29,040 bases of DNA, from IMG/VR virus record IMGVR_UViG_3300042540_000112, positions 1 to 29,040 of that record. One strand, written 5' to 3'. This document shows, one piece after another, positions 26,801 through 29,040 of the stretch; position 1 is the first letter of the stretch; each line of letters opens with the position of its first letter. Made by a program: the position numbers and the translations under genes. The notes below the pieces were generated by a model that worked only from the letters and a program-made list of their open reading frames with translations, ran no database searches and was not told the DNA's origin. Origin of the DNA: a virus.

Positions 26801-27764
26801 TGTTAATTCTAACTGGACAGTAACCAATACAGTATTTGACGTTGCTAACGCTGCCTTTGCTTCTGCTAATAACGTAGCACCACAGATTGCACCAAGTTAT
26901 ACTACTGCAAATCTGGCATACTTTAACAGCAATGCAGCCTTCATACATGCTAATGCTGCCTTTGATTCCGCTAACAATGTGGCTCCTCAGGTAACACCAA
27001 GCTACAATACAGCAAACATGGCATTCAATACCGCTAATGCTGCTTTTGCTGTTGCTAACAATGTTGCTCCTCAGGTTGAGCCAGCATTTAGAACTGCTAA
27101 CAATGCCTATCTAACTGCTAATCTTGCATTTGACAAAGCTAACGCTGGTGGTGCTAATATTGGTCAGACGGCTCCAACTGGATCAAATTCTGGTCGTCTA
27201 TGGTGGAACTCTGATCTTGGTAAGCTGTTCATCTACTATACCGATCCAGCTAACACAAGTTCATGGGTTGAAACTAATCCATCATCATCGGTTATTGAAG
27301 CTGCTATCATTACTGGCTACATTAATCCAGTATCAAATACTGCTAATGCCGCTTATGCTGTTGCCAATGCTGGTTACTCATTTGCTAATACGAGACTAGC
27401 AAATAGCACTGCCACCTATTCTGGTAATCTTACTATTGATGGTAATCTTTCGTTTACCGCTAATGATGTTATTACTCTACCAATAGGTCCTACCGCAGCA
27501 AGACCTGGCACGGCTGCTAACGGTATGATCCGTTATAATACAACTCTAAATACATTCGAGGGTTATAAAGCTGGAACATGGGGTGCAATCGGTGGTGGTG
27601 CAACTGGTGGTGGTTCTGACGATGCATTCTATGAGAACACAGCAAACATCACCTCAGATTATACTATCACCACTGGCAAGAATGCTATGACGGCAGGTCC
27701 TGTAACGATGGCAAACGGAGTTACAATTACAATTCCTGCTGGTTCAACATGGACAGTGGTGTAA
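20877..27764 (+). CDS. Giant repetitive long tail fibre
   Basis: 2295 residues. An N-terminal anchor (1-55) precedes a heptad block (59-490; N-x-x-[Y/W/F]-x-x-x). Knob 1 (502-598) contains LQVGDNIITLNADLPLN, and a second heptad block (601-938) follows. Knob 2 (977-1104) contains LRVGDSLIYLAANNY. A hendecad block (1105-1436; A-G-N-N-Y-T-D-x-V-G) leads to knob 3 (1437-1535), homologous to knob 1, and NTAN/AF repeats. A beta region (1659-1900) has GFVGIGTTNPLYPVTV and NIGIGRTDPNYKIDVVGSI. Two WW[D/N]xxxGKL[Y/F]IYY modules and a tip (GPTAARPGTAANGMIRYNTT, ending TIPAGSTWTVV) finish it. Each knob follows a [A/S]DATY[V/Y]K-type neck. No S74 self-cleaving chaperone is visible. The likely role is a trimeric host-recognition fibre. 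ATG begins three bases after the previous stop. Confidence 0.88.
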   Translation: MSIKITTGGDNKVNVTTTSKNRIQITNGGSGSMAGVALATDLIPIWYHANGAANVANYSYASSNSNWAVQNLVYATVNANYTMSNAGYVTLNAAYATVNAVYASANSNWSVQNLVYATVNSNYVMSNAGYITLNAAYSTVNAAYASINSNWTVQNLVYATVNADYVMSNAAYVALNSAYDTVNAVYATANSNWEVQNALYTVANTVYDTSNSNWAVQNALYSTANSVYDSSNSNWVVQNAVYQLANTIYASANSNWEVQNLVYATVNSNYVMGNAGYVALNAAYDTVNAVYASANSNWDIQNVIYATVNADYTMSNASYTALNSAFNTANASYDSANSNWAVQNTLYATTNAAYVMGNAAYHTINAAYASSNSNWQVQNALYDLTNTVYASSNSNWTVQNLVYATVNSSYVMGNASYEALNAAFDTTNAVYASANSNWTVQNLVYATVNASYTLANAAYANANSLAIGANNWSNLVGLSANSYAGYMANSANAYTDATYVKLSSPSLQLISSDIGITGNLFIVGEVTYANTRQLQVGDNIITLNADLPLNAVPLEDAGIEINRGLKANAALLWDESAEKWSISGNVAQTITTYIASNTDLGSAQDTINAVYASANSNWVVQNLVYATVNANYVMGNAAYVALNSAYDTVNAVYASSNSNWTVQNLVYATVNSSYVMGNAAYATLNAAYDTVNADYAFTNSAYASINSNWTVQNLVYATVNANYTMANANYELSNAAYDTLNSNYTMANANYELSNAAYATVNAVYASANSNWTVQNLVYATVNANYDMANAGYTTLNAAYDTTNAVYASVNSNWTVQNAVYDLTNTVYASANSNWAVQNLVYATVNANYVMANANYDLTNAAYASGNSNWAVQNALYDLTNTVYASSNSNWVVQNAIYDLTNTVYASTNSNWEVQNLVYATVNASYTLANAAYANANALSIGANTWANTVGMSANSYAGFMVNSSNSYADATYVKLNDPDQTITGEITVTGNVSINQNLYVAGNVFFNDSQTLRVGDSLIYLAANNYATDLVDIGFVANYVNASSINVHTGLYRSHISKEYYLFQEYSEEPHGNYIDYAGNNFTLAVLNADLITSNIFLGGANAIHTISSAFDKANAAYVNANVGFAAANAYSNATGLAGNNYTSILVANNAIGANNWANTVGIAGNNYTDHVGLSVNTYASILVANNAVGSNNWANTVGIAGNNYTDSVGAAGNNYTVSVGAASNSLATAIGTAGNNYTDHVGLSVNTYASILASNNAIGANNWANTVGAAGNNYTNHVGLSSNTYASILAANNAVAANAWANTVGIAGNNYTDAVGLSVNTYTSILAANNAVGANNWANTVGVAGNNYTDSVGAAGNAYMLSVTTAGNNYASVLAANNAVGANAWANTVGTAGNNYTNSVGVAGNNYTNSVGASGNSYAETVGASANTFADATYYKKTGGLISGDVGISGNLTISGTTTFANTQQLQIGDNILTLNADLPMSVMPVDNAGLEVNRGNKSANAALLWIEASEQWSISGNTAQSVSTYIASNTLVELYAAAGNAYSQQVGAAGNSYTNFVGASANAYSAETYATRSNVSIVYNTANVAFDTANDAFASANNVAPQIAPSYRTANNAYDTANAAFAAANTLAPAYGTANNAYDTANAAFGKANNALANTTGTFAGNLTISGSTTANNGFYSRWDYRGPFTDGIVVDYVEGVGRVSVGANDSLTLFNHGVGNIPILTITEYGFVGIGTTNPLYPVTVIANGATTTTLAGAVFSAEGSENGYVQLNIRNANNGSDASSDFVATADDGDDTSNYIDLGINSSQYAHPGFTIAGAHDGYLYTSNGNLAIGTANSTAYKSLSFFTGGTLAGNEVLRIQDGAGGANIGIGRTDPNYKIDVVGSINASNILINGIPLGTASVKVSNTAPSLPAGGNMWWDTESGKLYIYYIDADSAQWVEAFPSEVGIDTSFIIPVYQNANLAYSLGNTIYASVNSNWTVTNTVFDVANAAFASANNVAPQIAPSYTTANLAYFNSNAAFIHANAAFDSANNVAPQVTPSYNTANMAFNTANAAFAVANNVAPQVEPAFRTANNAYLTANLAFDKANAGGANIGQTAPTGSNSGRLWWNSDLGKLFIYYTDPANTSSWVETNPSSSVIEAAIITGYINPVSNTANAAYAVANAGYSFANTRLANSTATYSGNLTIDGNLSFTANDVITLPIGPTAARPGTAANGMIRYNTTLNTFEGYKAGTWGAIGGGATGGGSDDAFYENTANITSDYTITTGKNAMTAGPVTMANGVTITIPAGSTWTVV
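21053..22250 (+). repeat. Heptad repeat block 1 of the fibre (21-bp units)
   Basis: Uninterrupted 7-residue units N-x-x-[Y/W/F]-x-x-x, such as NAVYASA, NSNWTVQ, NLVYATV, NANYTMS, NAGYVTL. Longer repeats of several heptads are visible, marked by NSNW. Confidence 0.9.
22680..23690 (+). repeat. Heptad repeat block 2 of the fibre
   Basis: Same heptad as block 1, after knob 1. It includes the only long exact DNA duplication I found in the gene (23038-23088 and 23101-23151). Confidence 0.9.
23038..23151 (+). repeat. 51-bp perfect direct repeat, 63-bp offset
   Basis: The 51 bases beginning ctaactacacaatggcaaat at 23038 recur identically at 23101. The offset of 63 bases equals three heptads, so the frame and repeat register are preserved. 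It encodes NYTMANANYELSNAAY twice. Confidence 0.92.
24270..25185 (+). repeat. Hendecad repeat block of the fibre
   Basis: Eleven-residue units AGNNYTDHVGL and SVNTYASILVA, plus GANNWANTVGI preceded by a 4-residue NNAI/NNAV insert, form a ~37-residue superunit repeated several times. The units match the hendecads of the 17980 fibre. Confidence 0.85.
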
Positions 27765-27774
27765 GGAGAAATAG

Positions 27775-28068
27775 ATGCCTATTGTATTAAACGGTTCTAC
27801 AGGCGAAACGTTTCCAACTTGGACAACAGCAACACGACCCGCTACACCAAACGCAGGACAGACTGGTTTCAATACTACATTAGGTGTATTAGAAACATAC
27901 AATGGCGTTTTGTGGTCACCAGATTCACCTATCATTCTAAATGGTAAGACGTTGACTGCATCATATACGATACCAAGCAATTATGGTGCTCATTCTGTTG
28001 GTCCTATTACATTGGCAAATGGCGTATCACTCACTGTTTCCGCCAACAGTAAATACGTGGTTCTATAA
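27775..28068 (+). CDS. Free-standing fibre-tip paralogue
   Basis: 97 residues with a strong AAGGAGA ribosome-binding site. The first half (GETFPTWTTATRPATPNAG, QTGFNTTLGVLETYNGVLW) and second half (ILNGKTLTASYTIPSNYG, VGPITLANGVSLTVSANSKY) align with the last ~100 residues of the adjacent giant fibre (TAARPGTAANGMIRYNTT, FEGYKAGTW, ITSDYTITTGKNAMTAGPVT, MANGVTITIPAGSTW). It thus looks like a stand-alone copy of the fibre's C-terminal tip domain. Possible roles are a separate tip subunit or an exchangeable receptor-binding module. The independent ribosome-binding site and start argue against a simple frameshift remnant. Confidence 0.75.
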   Translation: MPIVLNGSTGETFPTWTTATRPATPNAGQTGFNTTLGVLETYNGVLWSPDSPIILNGKTLTASYTIPSNYGAHSVGPITLANGVSLTVSANSKYVVL

Positions 28069-28077
28069 GGAGATATT

Positions 28078-28470
28078 ATGCCATACGGTACAATTTATAG
28101 CGATACGTTTCAAGGAAGCACCGCAAATACTGCTCCAGTAATCTATGATGGTAATAGCAGAGAAATTGGACAATTTGCTAAATCGTGGGTAAATTTTAAT
28201 GGCACGGGCACTATTGCAGTTAGAGCAAGTTTTAATATAAGCAGTCTGACAGACAATACTACCGGATCATATTCTATAAATTTTACAAATGCTCTTGCTG
28301 ACGCCAATTATTCTTTTGTTTTCAATGGAGGTGGAACTTCTGGCGCAGCAGCGGTCCGCTTGGATAATCCTGCATCTTTGTCTACTATAAGCGCTGGTCC
28401 AATTTTATCAAGAAACACAAGTTTTGCGAGTCAAGATTGGGATTATATTTTTGCATCAGTATTCAGATAA
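28078..28470 (+). CDS. Tail-fibre tip-like protein A
   Basis: 130 residues, AAGGAGAT ribosome-binding site, ATG start. The core AKSWVNFNGTGTIAVRASFN, ISSLTDNTTGSYSINFTNAL and ADANYSFVF is a very common phage fibre C-terminal module ('WVNFNGTGT ... SSITDNGTGDYTVNFTTAxxDANY'). The end (QDWDYIFASVFR) also suits that family, in which a final strand reads 'xVxVxxxVFR/G'. The preceding 35 residues (GTIYSDTFQGSTANTAPVIYDGN) may be an attachment segment. It is a likely receptor-facing tip domain, paralogous to the next gene. Confidence 0.75.
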   Translation: MPYGTIYSDTFQGSTANTAPVIYDGNSREIGQFAKSWVNFNGTGTIAVRASFNISSLTDNTTGSYSINFTNALADANYSFVFNGGGTSGAAAVRLDNPASLSTISAGPILSRNTSFASQDWDYIFASVFR

Positions 28471-28483
28471 TCAAGGATAAACA

Positions 28484-28903
28484 ATGCCAGTAACAATTAA
28501 CGCACAAGCAACCACAGGTCTACTCACTACCGCAGATGGTAGTGGTATTGTGAAGTTACAGAGTGATGGTAAGACGACTAACGCTATTGCATGGGCAAAC
28601 TTTGCTGGTAGCACAGGAACAGCAAGAACCAGTTATAACTTTAGTAGTATCACAAGAAATTCTACTGGTTATTATACAGTGGCTTTTGTTGGTTCTGCAG
28701 CCGATGCTAACTACATACCAACAGGAACATATACCACGCAAGGTGCCAACTCACCGAGTATCTTATATGCTTATATCAATTCCTATAGTTCAGTGACTAT
28801 TATTCCTCCTACGACAAGTTCATTTGTATTTGCGTGTGGTAACGCAGGTATTACAACAAACATTGATCCGACATACGTAATGATTTCTATATTTGGTAAC
28901 TAA
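28484..28903 (+). CDS. Tail-fibre tip-like protein B (paralogue of A)
   Basis: 139 residues, CAAGGATAA ribosome-binding site. An N-terminal strand segment (TTADGSGIVKLQSDGKTTNA) precedes the same module as gene A: IAWANFAGSTGTARTSYN, FSSITRNSTGYYTVAFVG, SAADANY. The rest (YTTQGANSPSILYAYINSYS and a final YVMISIFGN strand) is diverged from A. The module type is known from tail fibres of T4-like and other phages. The two adjacent paralogues with different outer loops suggest duplication followed by diversification of a host-binding surface. Confidence 0.75.
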   Translation: MPVTINAQATTGLLTTADGSGIVKLQSDGKTTNAIAWANFAGSTGTARTSYNFSSITRNSTGYYTVAFVGSAADANYIPTGTYTTQGANSPSILYAYINSYSSVTIIPPTTSSFVFACGNAGITTNIDPTYVMISIFGN

Positions 28904-28913
28904 GGAATAGACA

Positions 28914-29040
28914 ATGGCAATCGTATTAGACGGCAACAATCTACTTACAACTGGTGTTCTGAATAGCATGACGGCACAGAATGCCTCTGGTACCGCTGTC
29001 GATTTCACTGGTATTCCTGTTGGTGTTAAGAGAATTACTG
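28914..29040 (+). CDS. Tail-fibre-like protein, 3' end beyond window
   Basis: Only the first 42 codons are present, behind a TAAGGAAT ribosome-binding site. The protein begins MAIVLDGNNLLTTGVLNSMT, followed by GTAVDFTGIPVGVKRIT. This start ('LDGNxxLTTGVLNxxTAxxxSGTxxDFTGIPxxVKRIT') is widespread among phage tail-fibre proteins, where it is followed by a beta-sandwich. It is the fourth small tip-like gene in a row, and the frame is still open at the window edge. Confidence 0.75.
   Translation, partial: MAIVLDGNNLLTTGVLNSMTAQNASGTAVDFTGIPVGVKRIT

Noticed and set aside
20877-27764. Frameshift separating the giant fibre from the small tip genes
   Set aside because: The fibre ends with a complete, familiar tip (PAGSTWTVV) and the next gene has its own AAGGAGA site and ATG, so no broken frame needs to be assumed.
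28274-28281. TATAAATT as a late promoter
   Set aside because: It departs from TATAAATA at the last base, lies inside a short coding gene, and has no gene start at suitable distance.

Overview
The window is a densely packed block of virion structural genes from a T4-superfamily (myovirus-type) phage. All genes lie on the + strand, with intergenic gaps of 0 to about 35 bases and one 35-base overlap. No tRNA, rRNA, CRISPR array, insertion sequence or integrase is visible. The clearest anchors are the baseplate proteins: a gp25 homologue of nearly T4 length, a gp6/baseplate-J protein, a gp7-like protein and a gp8 homologue that starts at TTG. The order hub, OB-fold protein, beta-helical spike, gp25, gp6, gp7, gp8, then a giant DUF4815-type protein resembles the 'exo-T-even' T4-like phages of cyanobacteria and alphaproteobacteria more than T4 itself. 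The host cannot be named from this sequence alone. Exact T4-type late promoter boxes (TATAAATA) sit at 9614 and 20501, with a weaker pair at 3875-3891; all overlap or abut stop codons.

Region 1 (1-3879) is the central hub and spike: a gp27/gpD-like hub (5' end possibly cut by the window edge), a glycine-rich protein with a probable OB-fold, and a VgrG/gp5C-like beta-helical spike with 8-residue repeats. No lysozyme domain is recognisable here. Region 2 (3905-10973) is the baseplate wedge: gp25, gp6, gp7 and gp8. The last three carry the same small beta repeat (GGxGYT ... GxGAxA). In gp7 this repeat separates two parts that are close together in T4 gp7, and five further ~65-residue beta repeats are appended.

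Region 3 (10989-17978) holds a 1998-residue DUF4815-type structural protein, a 263-residue hexapeptide-repeat left-handed beta-helix protein and a small coiled-coil protein. Region 4 (17980-20499) looks like an adhesin module: a short fibre with hendecad repeats, a very glycine- and histidine-rich collagen/polyglycine-II-like protein, and a 177-residue protein that may be an assembly factor.

Region 5 (20535-29040) is a long-fibre locus. It has an Ig-like 112-residue protein, then a 2295-residue fibre built from Asn-x-x-aromatic heptads, hendecads, three knob-like inserts and a tip domain. Four small free-standing tip-like genes follow, the last cut by the window edge. One of them is a stand-alone paralogue of the giant fibre's own C-terminal tip, and two others are paralogues of each other.

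The most interesting points are the tip-gene cassette, the codon-scrambled heptad fibre with one fresh 51-bp duplication, the histidine-rich glycine adhesin, the rearranged gp7 and the repeat module shared by gp6, gp7 and gp8.
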